This document shows, piece after piece, positions 9,224 through 16,521 of a stretch of 36,997 bases of DNA. How positions within the stretch are numbered: position 1 is the first letter of the stretch; each line of letters opens with the position of its first letter. A program made the position numbers and the translations under genes. Source of the DNA: Bordetella parapertussis (GTDB lineage: Bacteria > Cyanobacteriota > Cyanobacteriia > PCC-6307 > Cyanobiaceae); contig CALPMR020000004.1 of the NCBI GenBank assembly GCA_943324725.2, forward strand, positions 1 to 36,997, read 5' to 3'. Under the pieces are notes generated by a model. That model saw only the letters and a program-made list of their open reading frames with translations, was not told the origin of the DNA and searched no databases.

Positions 9224-9262
9224 TCGGGGCATGATCAGGCAGGTAGCGCCACGGATCGAGCC

Positions 9263-10033
9263 TTGTCCATCTCCTCTGCGACGCCCCGGCTGCGGCTGCC
9301 AGACTTCCTCGGCCTGGGGGTGCAGAAAGGCGGCACGACGACGCTGCATCAAATGCTGGCCGAGCACCCCGAGGTGTTTCTGCCTGAACAGAAAGAAGTG
9401 CATTATTTCAGCCTTCACTACGCCGAAGGGCCTGCCTGGTACGCCGCGCACTACGAGGCGCTGGCGCCGGGTCAGCGCTGTGGCGACATCACCCCCTATT
9501 ACCTGTTCCATCCCGAGGCCCCGGCACGGATCAAGGCGCTGCTGCCAACGGCCCGGTTGCTGGTGCTGTTGCGGGATCCGGTGCAGCGCACGCTCTCCCA
9601 GCTGTTCCACTCCCGCCGGCTGGGTCTTGAGCCCCTCGATCTTGAGGCGGCGATCGCGGCGGAGTCGCAGCGTCTGGCGGGGGCTGAAGCAGTGCTGGCC
9701 CGCCCTGACGGCCGCCATGGCTCCCATCAGGAGCACAGCTATCTCAGCCGCAGCCGTTACGAGCGCCAGCTGCCCGGCTGGCAGGCCCTGTTCCCGCCCG
9801 AGCAGCTGCTGATCCTGCGCAGTGAGGATCTGTTCACGGATCCAGCCAGCATCTGGCAGCGGCTGCAGAGCTTCCTGGGGCTGACGCCGGTTCCCTGGGC
9901 CGGCGAGCTGCCACGGGCCAATGCCGGTAGCGGCGAGCAGGCCACCGTGCCGCCCCAGCTGCGAGCCTGGCTGCGCGAGCAGCTGGCCCCCACCTATCGG
10001 GCCATGGAGGCGGGCTATGGCCTTGGCTGGTGA
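9263..10033 (+). CDS. Sulfotransferase (Sulfotransfer_1, heparan-sulfate-sulfotransferase-like)
   Basis: A 256-residue PAPS-dependent sulfotransferase of the group related to heparan sulfate N-deacetylase/sulfotransferases. It shows the PAPS loop GLGVQKGGTTTLHQML (17-32), PEQKEVHYFS (41-50), GDITPYYL (74-81), the 3'-phosphate motif LLRDPVQRTLSQ (102-113), and SRSRYERQLPGW before LLILRSEDL, which is the usual order in this family. It is a different subfamily from the opposite-strand sulfotransferase at 7251-8114. The start is TTG 9263 (MSISSATPRLRLP). Its 3' end overlaps the next gene by 17 bp, so they form an operon. The likely acceptor is the glycan made by neighbouring enzymes, by inference. 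Confidence 0.87.
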   Translation: MSISSATPRLRLPDFLGLGVQKGGTTTLHQMLAEHPEVFLPEQKEVHYFSLHYAEGPAWYAAHYEALAPGQRCGDITPYYLFHPEAPARIKALLPTARLLVLLRDPVQRTLSQLFHSRRLGLEPLDLEAAIAAESQRLAGAEAVLARPDGRHGSHQEHSYLSRSRYERQLPGWQALFPPEQLLILRSEDLFTDPASIWQRLQSFLGLTPVPWAGELPRANAGSGEQATVPPQLRAWLREQLAPTYRAMEAGYGLGW

Positions 10034-10919
10034 CGGCATCGACCCGCACGGCAACCAGTCGGCCGGGGCCGAGCTGGTGTTTGACCTGGGCTTCCACCGG
10101 GGAGAAGACACGGGCTATTACCTGGCGATCGGCTGCAGGGTGGTGGCGGTGGAGGCCAGTGCCGAGCTGGTGGCGGCGGGCCGCGAGCGTTTTGCGGCGG
10201 CAATCGCCGCCGGGCGCCTGACGTTGTTACACGCGGCGGTGGTGGGGGCGGAGCAGCGGGCTGCCAGCCCGGATCTGCTCTTTTATCCGCATCCGCAACG
10301 CAGTGAGTGGGGCAGCGTTGATCTGCGCTGGGTGCGGCGCAATGCCGAGGCCCATGGGTTGCCCCATGCCGAGCCGGTGCGGGTGCCAGCGCTGGATCTG
10401 CCGGAACTGGTGGGTCGTTACGGCTGCCCTGACCACCTGAAGATCGACATCGAGGGTGCCGATGAGGCGGTGCTGGCCGATCTGTCCCGCCTGGCGCAGC
10501 GGCCCACCACGGTGAGCTGGGAAACAGGCAAGGAGGGGCTGGGGGCAGTGCTGGCCCAGCATCGGCGGCTGGTGGCGCTGGGTTACGGCCGCTTCCGGGT
10601 GGTGCAGCAGGCCTATCTCCACGGTCTGCCGCCGGTGTCGTGCCCGGGCGGGGGCCTGTGGCCCTTCGAGCCCGGTTGTTCGGGGCCGCTGCCCCAGCTG
10701 GTCGGTCAGCCCTGGCGACCCCTGGCCTGGGTGGCCTGGCAGTATCGGCTGCTGTTTGTGGCCTACGGGCTGGTGGGACCCCGCTCCTGGTTCCGGGCGG
10801 CGGCCCGCCACCCCTCGCCCTGGATCCACGGCCTGCCGCGGCGGCTGCAGCGCTGCTGTGACCGCAGGCGACTGCCGCTGCCGGGCTGGGTCGACAGCCA
10901 TGCCGCCCTGGGCCGCTGA
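10017..10919 (+). CDS. FkbM-family methyltransferase
   Basis: A predicted SAM-dependent methyltransferase of the FkbM type, often found in glycan clusters where it methylates sugar hydroxyls. The 300-residue product has the SAM-binding motif LVFDLGFHRGEDTGYYLAIG (20-39), CRVVAVEASAE (40-50) closing the first Rossmann repeats, and DHLKIDIEGADEAVLADL (about 138-155), the FkbM hallmark. The last 100 residues are rich in Arg, Trp and Pro and not recognised. The start is ATG 10017, inside the end of the sulfotransferase gene (17-bp overlap), which argues for translational coupling. The stop is only 3 bp from the stop of the convergent GT4 gene. Confidence 0.85.
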   Translation: MALAGDGIDPHGNQSAGAELVFDLGFHRGEDTGYYLAIGCRVVAVEASAELVAAGRERFAAAIAAGRLTLLHAAVVGAEQRAASPDLLFYPHPQRSEWGSVDLRWVRRNAEAHGLPHAEPVRVPALDLPELVGRYGCPDHLKIDIEGADEAVLADLSRLAQRPTTVSWETGKEGLGAVLAQHRRLVALGYGRFRVVQQAYLHGLPPVSCPGGGLWPFEPGCSGPLPQLVGQPWRPLAWVAWQYRLLFVAYGLVGPRSWFRAAARHPSPWIHGLPRRLQRCCDRRRLPLPGWVDSHAALGR

Positions 10920-10922
10920 CGA

Positions 10923-12173
10923 TCAGTCGCTGGCGTTGAGGCCACCGGAAGCCACCAGGGCCATCAGCGCCATTTGCTGTCTGAGGCAGGCGTCAAGCCC
11001 GTAGTGCTGCTGCACATGCTTGCGAGCGGCTGCCCCCAGGGCCTCGGCTCGAGCGCGATCGTGCAGCAGTTCGGCCACCGCTGCCGCCAGATCGGCGGGG
11101 GAGAAGAAATCCACCAGCAGGCCGTTGTGGCCATCCCGGATCACCTCGCGCACCGGAGCCGTATCGGAGCCCACCACGGCGCAGCCGCTGCTCATGGCTT
11201 CCAGCAGGCTCCAGCTCAGGACGAAGGGATAGGTGAGATAGACATGCACGGCACTGATCTGCAGGAGTTGCAAGAAGGGGCCGTAGGCAAGGGTGTCGGT
11301 GAAATGGACCCGGCTGGGGTCGTACTGGCCCTCGATTTCCTTGAGGAAAACCTCCTTCCAGCTGCCAGTGCGGCACTCGGCGCCGTAGCTGACACCCTCC
11401 TGTTGGCCCACGATCACCACCCGGGCATCGGGGGCCAGTCGCTGCAGCTCCGGCAGCGCCCGCAGAAAGCTGTGGCAGCCGCGATAGGGCTCAAGGCGGC
11501 GGTTCACGAAGGTGACGACCGGATCCCCGCGGCGGACCGAGGTGCCATCGGGAAGCAGCAAAGGGGCCACAGCCGCATCGGGGCAGGCGAGCTGGGTGTC
11601 GATGCCCTCGTGAATGACGCTGATTCGCGACTGCCACTGCTTCGGGAAGGAGGAGCGCTGGAATTGCGTTGGGGTGACGCACCAGTTGCTGGCCTGCAGA
11701 TTCAGCAGCAGGTTGGCGGTTTTCATGCGCAGCTTGGCCTTGTCTTGCCAGCTCTGTAACCCCTGCATCTCCTGGTCGAAATCGGAATCGAAGCCGATCG
11801 GTTGGTAGTAAAACTCCTGGTAGCTCAGCAGGGGAGCTTGTGGCCAGATGTCCTTGATGAAGAGAGCTTCACCCCAGCCAGGATGGGCACAGATCAAGTC
11901 GGGACGAAAGCCCTTCTCTTGCAGGCGATGGGCAGTCTTGGCGCAGGCTTCGGCGCGAATCACCTTGCTTTCGGTTTCCATCACCAGAGGGTGAATCCCT
12001 GGGGTGTTACCGCGTTGGACGCCATAAGGGAGATAGGCAATCTCCGCCGGCAAGCTGTCATCGCGGCGGGCGCGGCCGAGGCCGACGATCTTGTGCTGGC
12101 TGGATGCAGCCAGGGCTTTCAGAACCCGGATGTACTGGCCAGGAAAACCCTGGTGGATGAACAGGATATTCAT
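10923..12173 (-). CDS. Family 4 glycosyltransferase
   Basis: A 416-residue GT-B fold glycosyltransferase. The N-terminus MNILFIHQGFPGQY is the typical GT4 acceptor-domain start. The donor domain has VVTFVNRRLEPYRGCHSFLRALPEL, VVIVGQQEGVSYG and the nucleotide-sugar motif SWSLLEAMSSGCAVVGSDTAPVREV, with Glu at the E-x7-E position, then NGLLVDFFSPADLAAAV. It should act in the cytoplasm in glycan assembly; sugar unknown. Its ATG at 12173 overlaps the stop of the upstream glycosyltransferase gene by 4 bp (ATGA), a sign of tight coupling. Its end is 3 bp from the convergent FkbM gene, leaving no space for a terminator outside the coding regions. Confidence 0.9.
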   Translation of the reverse strand: MNILFIHQGFPGQYIRVLKALAASSQHKIVGLGRARRDDSLPAEIAYLPYGVQRGNTPGIHPLVMETESKVIRAEACAKTAHRLQEKGFRPDLICAHPGWGEALFIKDIWPQAPLLSYQEFYYQPIGFDSDFDQEMQGLQSWQDKAKLRMKTANLLLNLQASNWCVTPTQFQRSSFPKQWQSRISVIHEGIDTQLACPDAAVAPLLLPDGTSVRRGDPVVTFVNRRLEPYRGCHSFLRALPELQRLAPDARVVIVGQQEGVSYGAECRTGSWKEVFLKEIEGQYDPSRVHFTDTLAYGPFLQLLQISAVHVYLTYPFVLSWSLLEAMSSGCAVVGSDTAPVREVIRDGHNGLLVDFFSPADLAAAVAELLHDRARAEALGAAARKHVQQHYGLDACLRQQMALMALVASGGLNASD

Positions 12174-13231
12174 GGGGAGGTGGTGCCCTGCAGCCGATTG
12201 TGCTGCCAGTGGTGGAAGGCTTGCAGGATTCTCTCCCAGGCCTGCTGGATCGAGGCCGCTTCCTGGTCGCGGCTGTACAGGCTGCGGATCGCCAGGACCT
12301 GACGTGCCAGCCGCAGCTCCGTGTGGCGGCGATGGAGCGCAAATCCTTCCATGGCCTGCTGCAGCGAAGTCAGAAACCCTTGCCAGTCCCCGAAGCTCAC
12401 GGGGTTCGAGGGGCCGAGCCGGAAGAGCTCATCGGCGCCGCCACCGCTGTAGCCCACCACCCAGCAACCGGCGGCCATGGCTTCCAGCACCGGCAGGCCG
12501 AAGCCTTCTGGATGGCCGAAGGAGAGAAAGATCCTGGCCTGGTTGAGCCGTTCGGCCAGGTCGGCATGGCTCATCTCATGGAGCGGCTCGGCCTGCCAGC
12601 TCCTGGCATGGTGCATCCCGCCGCGGCGCATGCCCAACAGGATCGCCAGGGCATGCTCGGGATTTTTGCGAGGCAGCCAGTGGATCATGTCACGCTTGGT
12701 CGCCGCGGCCTGGAAGATGGGCTCAATGGCATTGATGATGCGGCTGATGTTGTTGTCGGCCAGGCCAAGATTGCGGCGCAGCAGCTGATGGCTGTCCTCG
12801 GAGACGCATAACACCTGCAGAACTTCGGGAGCATCGTAAAACCGGCTCAGTGTCTCCAGCGGCTCCAAACCAACTTTGCGATAGCTGTAGTAGGCGTTCT
12901 GATTGAACACCACCCTGGCCATACGTTCGAGATTCACACCGTGATAGTTCTGGAGGTTGACACCGAGATAGGTCTCAGGCAGCACCACAATGCTTCTGTC
13001 CATCTCAAAGTCGCCGCGCTGCTGGCAGCTGGCGAAGTCCAGGCTGGGGGCGCTGCTTTCAAACCAGCTCGGCCGGAAGCCCGGCGCCTCCGTCACCACG
13101 GCCGCATCCCAGCCGAGCTCCACCAGATGCTCCACGTGGCGGTAGAGCTGCTTGCCTCCCCCGCTTGGCACGTCAAGATCCGGTTGGCACAGCAGCCGCA
13201 CAGATGGCCGGGCGGCAGGAGAGCGCGACAT
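12170..13231 (-). CDS. GT-B glycosyltransferase (GT4-like)
   Basis: A 353-residue predicted glycosyltransferase. The N-terminal half has VRLLCQPDLDVPSGGGKQLYRHVEHLVELGWDA, an acceptor-domain pattern, then VLPETYLG and VVFNQNAYYSYR. The C-terminal half has FHLPRK-like IHWLPRKNPEH, RIFLSFGHPEGFGLPVLEAMAAGCWVVGYSGGGADE, the GT4 donor-binding motif with E-x7-E. It is shorter than most GT4 enzymes and its middle part is atypical. The start is ATG 13231, 28 bp beyond the RTX-gene terminator, so it begins a separate transcript with the GT4 gene downstream (4-bp overlap). Substrate unknown. Confidence 0.83.
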   Translation of the reverse strand: MSRSPAARPSVRLLCQPDLDVPSGGGKQLYRHVEHLVELGWDAAVVTEAPGFRPSWFESSAPSLDFASCQQRGDFEMDRSIVVLPETYLGVNLQNYHGVNLERMARVVFNQNAYYSYRKVGLEPLETLSRFYDAPEVLQVLCVSEDSHQLLRRNLGLADNNISRIINAIEPIFQAAATKRDMIHWLPRKNPEHALAILLGMRRGGMHHARSWQAEPLHEMSHADLAERLNQARIFLSFGHPEGFGLPVLEAMAAGCWVVGYSGGGADELFRLGPSNPVSFGDWQGFLTSLQQAMEGFALHRRHTELRLARQVLAIRSLYSRDQEAASIQQAWERILQAFHHWQHNRLQGTTSP

Positions 13232-13258
13232 CGCAGGACGGCAGAGGGATGAACAATT

Positions 13259-13286
13259 AAAAAAAAGCCCCGCACATGGCGGGGCT
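13259..13286 (-). terminator. Intrinsic terminator of the RTX-protein gene
   Basis: Read on the minus strand, the stem AGCCCCGC/GCGGGGCT (8 bp, 13266-13273 with 13279-13286) closes a 5-base loop and is followed directly by a run of eight T. It lies 23 bp after the RTX gene stop and before the next minus-strand gene at 13231, separating the two transcripts. It is the clearest intrinsic terminator in the window. Confidence 0.93.
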
Positions 13287-13309
13287 GAGGTGAATCAAGC
13301 GTCTGAAAG

Positions 13310-15190
13310 TCAGACAGGGGAGAGGGGGAGGGAAGGGGCGAACACGGTGGCGGTCATGATATCCGTGATCTTGCCGTTGGTCAGTTGCAGGCCACCGGTG
13401 GCATCGATCTGACCCACGTTGTCCAGCGCCACCAGCAGGTCACCAGTGGTCAAGCCAGCGTCGCCATCGCTGATGAACAGGTAGGAAAGGATACCGTTTT
13501 CAGGCGTGTAGCTGCCCACCGTCTTGCCGGGGAAAGGCGTGTTGTTCTCGGTCCAGATCAACGCTTCGCCACGAAGCTGTTGGGCACCAGCCTCGATGAA
13601 CTCAGAGATGTTGTCAACACCACCAGTCACCAAGCCATTGCTGTTGACGGAGTAGATGTCGAGGTTCTTGAGCCTGCCGCCAGCGCCGACTGTGATGTCG
13701 TACTGATCGCCATTTTCATCATCCAGCTGGATTTGGTCGCGCTGAAGGCGACCAAGATCCCAGTATTTGCCGTTGGCATCGAAGGCGTCGTAGGTCAGAG
13801 GGGCAGCGACATTGCGATAGAAGCTGGAGTTGGAGTCGAAGTCGGTGATGGTGTCCAGACCAACTCCGAAGGAGTTGATGACCGAATCTCCGAAGGCGAA
13901 GACGAAGAGATCGGAGCTCACACCGTTAAGGTCCGCCATATCGGGAGTGTCGAGCGCGACCTTGCCAGCAGTAAACACACCTTCTTTGTAGCCCTTGGGA
14001 CCAAAGGTCTGGGTGGTGGAATCACCCGTCATGGTGTCGCTGCCGGTGCCCCCATCCATCGTGGAAAGGAACTGGGTGATACCAGCGAAGAGAATGCCAG
14101 AGGCTTGACGCAGCGTATCGTCGCCGGCGCCACCGGAGAGGTAGTTGCCGATGTTGCGGAGGAAACCGGAGTAATCATCGATTTCGTCAGCGCCGATGCC
14201 ACCGGAAAGGGTGGTGTCAATCGACTGGACAGCTGCGAAGTTGATTTTGTCGTCGCCGAAGTCGCCGCTGATCAGGGTGTCAATCGCTTCGAGAGCGGCA
14301 ACATTGATGGAGTCGTCGCCTTTGCCGCCATAGATGGACGAGTCCTTGAGCTCAAGATCAAGCAGGATAAGGGTGTCAGAGCCCTGGTTGCCGTTGATTT
14401 CCGAGTTCAGAGTGATGCCGGAGAGACCAATGATGTAGTCGTCGCCTTTGCCGCCGTAGATGGAGGTTTGATCAAGGTTGCGGGCCCAGGCAAACACGTC
14501 CTGACCTTCGTTGCCATACGCAACGGAACGATTGAAGGCTGTGGAATCGTTGCCTTCGATGCCATTGAAGAAAAAGACGTCGTCGCCTTTGCCGCCAAAG
14601 AAGGTGGACTTGGATACTTCCTGAGCTTCGACGATTACGGCTTCGACGCCCAGGCTGACAATGTCGGTGAGGTCGAAGGGACCGTCGCTGTTGAGATTCA
14701 GGAAGTAGTCAACAGCGGCGTCGACGACCTGGCCAACGACGGAAGTGTCATTTCCACCCAAGTCGACCAAGCTGCCGTTGAAGCTCTTGACCGATTCATT
14801 GATGTAAACGACGTCGGTGCCATCTGCTGCGGGAGAAGTACCGTCAGCTTTGACGATGACTTTTGAATATGCAGCGTCGGCGGTCAGGGAGCTGAGGATG
14901 ATCAGGTCATTGCCGCCGTCGCCCCAGAATTGGTCGCCAACGGCCGACTGGGTGTTGATGTAGAGCTTGTCGTTGCCGGCTCCACCGTAGACGGAAGTAT
15001 TTTGGATTTCCGTGGAGTTGGAGACGATTACATCGTTTCCTGTATTGCCGTTGATCGAGGAGTTGAGCAGATCGGCGTCGATTTGAAGGTAATCGCTGCC
15101 TGCGAGCAAGTTAATTTCAACTTCTTGCTGACCGGGAAGGTCAATGAAGATGTTGTCGTTACCGTCTGAACCGTTCTGGGTGTAGGTCAT
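13310..15190 (-). CDS. RTX-like calcium-binding protein, probable type I secretion substrate
   Basis: A 626-residue acidic protein without a signal peptide. About twelve Gly/Asp turns of the RTX type are visible between residues 50 and 385, for example YGGAGNDKL, YGGKGDDYI, YGGKGDDSI, SGDFGDDKI, SGGAGDDTL and DGGTGSDTM. Unlike classic tandem nonapeptides, most are spaced 20-25 residues apart, with beta-strand-like stretches between them. The C-terminal 230 residues have FAFGDSVINSFGVGLDTITDFD and end in hydrophobic and small residues, as expected for an uncleaved C-terminal secretion signal. It follows the HlyD gene on the same strand with its own promoter and terminator, so it is the likely cargo. 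It may be a surface, adhesion or S-layer-like protein; function is not known. Its GC looks lower than in its neighbours. Confidence 0.85.
   Translation of the reverse strand: MTYTQNGSDGNDNIFIDLPGQQEVEINLLAGSDYLQIDADLLNSSINGNTGNDVIVSNSTEIQNTSVYGGAGNDKLYINTQSAVGDQFWGDGGNDLIILSSLTADAAYSKVIVKADGTSPAADGTDVVYINESVKSFNGSLVDLGGNDTSVVGQVVDAAVDYFLNLNSDGPFDLTDIVSLGVEAVIVEAQEVSKSTFFGGKGDDVFFFNGIEGNDSTAFNRSVAYGNEGQDVFAWARNLDQTSIYGGKGDDYIIGLSGITLNSEINGNQGSDTLILLDLELKDSSIYGGKGDDSINVAALEAIDTLISGDFGDDKINFAAVQSIDTTLSGGIGADEIDDYSGFLRNIGNYLSGGAGDDTLRQASGILFAGITQFLSTMDGGTGSDTMTGDSTTQTFGPKGYKEGVFTAGKVALDTPDMADLNGVSSDLFVFAFGDSVINSFGVGLDTITDFDSNSSFYRNVAAPLTYDAFDANGKYWDLGRLQRDQIQLDDENGDQYDITVGAGGRLKNLDIYSVNSNGLVTGGVDNISEFIEAGAQQLRGEALIWTENNTPFPGKTVGSYTPENGILSYLFISDGDAGLTTGDLLVALDNVGQIDATGGLQLTNGKITDIMTATVFAPSLPLSPV
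14312..14596 (-). repeat. Three copies of an 18-bp repeat inside the RTX-like gene
   Basis: The 18-mer GTCGTCGCCTTTGCCGCC (plus-strand reading) occurs exactly at 14312-14329, 14438-14455 and 14579-14596. On the coding strand it encodes GGKGDD, the RTX turn. Exact DNA identity suggests fairly recent duplication, or gene conversion among repeats. Confidence 0.85.
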
Positions 15191-15227
15191 GGTTGTTGGG
15201 TTGTGGGACAGAGTCCTCTCACTTCTG

Positions 15228-15256
15228 ATTATAGCAAGGATTGGGCGGTCTGACCG
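15228..15256 (-). promoter_or_regulatory. Extended -10 promoter of the RTX-like gene
   Basis: On the minus strand a perfect TATAAT (15228-15233) is preceded by TGC, giving an extended -10 (TGCTATAAT). A weak -35 candidate, CGGTCA (15251-15256), lies 17 bp upstream. The predicted RNA start is about 30 bp before the ATG at 15190. No strong ribosome site precedes the ATG; GAGAGGA lies about 27 bp upstream. Confidence 0.65.
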
Positions 15257-15351
15257 TGTGACGGGGGCAAAAGTGTCTGGTTTCTGACGCGTCTTTGCTC
15301 GTGTTACTTGGTTTACGCTCTCTTAGTTCTTGGCTTGCCTGGGCGGGCCGA

Positions 15352-16521
15352 TCAGCGCAGGCGTCGAATCGAGTCAGCCTTGTCCTGGAAGCCGCCCAGC
15401 AGCATTTGCAGGTACGACACCTTGCGCAGCTTAATGTTTGCTGTGAGTGACATGCCGGCTTGCAGGGGCAGGGTTTTGCCGGATTTGAGCTTCAGCTGCT
15501 GGGAATTAAGCTTAATATCGGCTGGGAACCGATAGGTTTTGATCAGGTCGTCAGGAGGCAGCGCATCTGATGCAATTTTTACAACTTTGCCCTGGATGAC
15601 GCCAAAATCACTGGCGGGGAAGGAGTCGATGCTGATGTCAGCAACCTTGCCGACCGAGACAAAGCCAATCTGATCGCTGGGGATCGTTACCCTGGCCATC
15701 AACTGGTCGAACGGCACGATCTTCATGATCGGCTCGCTGGATTGGGCTACAAACCCCGGTGTGGTGGGCTTGAGGGCAAAGACCACTCCATTCACGGGTG
15801 ATTTGATCGCCTGATAGCGAATGTTGACATTGAGCTCAGCCAGCTCATTGCTGAGCTTGGTGATTTCGGCCTCGAGCTGTTGGGTGGACTGCAGCAAAAT
15901 GGCCTGTTGGCGCAGACGTTCAATCTTGCTTTGATCGAGTTGGCCTTTGACTTCCTCGACCTTGTTTTTCTGCTGGAGATACTGCATTTCTGCCGTGGCT
16001 CCTTCTTTGGCTAGGGTTTGATAGCGATCCATCATTTCGCGATTGAGCCCGAGGTTGCGACCCAGCACTTCTTGTTCGGATTTGTTCAGTTCGAGATAGC
16101 GTGACAGCTCGTTGTACTTGAGCACCAGCTCTCTTTTCTTCAGAGAGACAGTGCGTCTCAACGATTGTTGCCGGTCCATCGTCGATTCGGCGTCCAGACG
16201 CATCAGGACTTGACCGGCTTTGACGGTGTCACCGTTGCGAACAAGGATTGATTTGGCGATGCCGCCGACGGGCATCTGAACCTCCTTGACCTGGCCAACG
16301 GGCTCCAGTTTTCCCGCGGCCACGACGATCTCCTCGGTTTTGGCGAGGCAGAGCCAGCCAATGCCGAAGGCTGTGGTGGCGATCAATGTCCAGGTGACGG
16401 AGCGAGCCCAGAAGCTGGACTGGGTGAGATGCACATCGTCCTGGCTGGATGATGTGAGTTTTTGCTCAATACTGTTCTGGGCTTTGCGTAACAGGGATCC
16501 AGGTGTTTGCATCTTTTTCAT
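15352..16521 (-). CDS. HlyD-family membrane fusion protein of a type I secretion system
   Basis: The periplasmic adaptor that links the inner-membrane ABC exporter to a TolC-like outer-membrane channel. The 389-residue product has a short cytoplasmic N-terminus, one transmembrane helix (about 42-60), a split lipoyl-like domain (VGGIAKSILVRNGDTVKAGQVLMRLD at about 85-110, and IKSPVNGVVFALKPTTPGFV after the hairpin), a long coiled-coil hairpin (about 115-240) and a C-terminal beta-barrel region. The ATG at 16521 shares one base with the stop of the ABC gene (TGATG), so the two are translationally coupled. No outer-membrane channel gene is in the window, so a TolC homologue elsewhere must complete the export path. 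Confidence 0.92.
   Translation of the reverse strand: MKKMQTPGSLLRKAQNSIEQKLTSSSQDDVHLTQSSFWARSVTWTLIATTAFGIGWLCLAKTEEIVVAAGKLEPVGQVKEVQMPVGGIAKSILVRNGDTVKAGQVLMRLDAESTMDRQQSLRRTVSLKKRELVLKYNELSRYLELNKSEQEVLGRNLGLNREMMDRYQTLAKEGATAEMQYLQQKNKVEEVKGQLDQSKIERLRQQAILLQSTQQLEAEITKLSNELAELNVNIRYQAIKSPVNGVVFALKPTTPGFVAQSSEPIMKIVPFDQLMARVTIPSDQIGFVSVGKVADISIDSFPASDFGVIQGKVVKIASDALPPDDLIKTYRFPADIKLNSQQLKLKSGKTLPLQAGMSLTANIKLRKVSYLQMLLGGFQDKADSIRRLR

Noticed and set aside
14312..14596. Regular repeats as a CRISPR array
   Set aside because: The 18-bp repeats are in frame within a protein gene and encode GGKGDD; spacing is uneven and no cas genes are present.
13385..14866. Plus-strand open frame of 493 codons
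   Set aside because: It is the complement of the RTX-like gene. The minus-strand frame has the RTX turns, a promoter and a terminator, so the antisense frame is a shadow.
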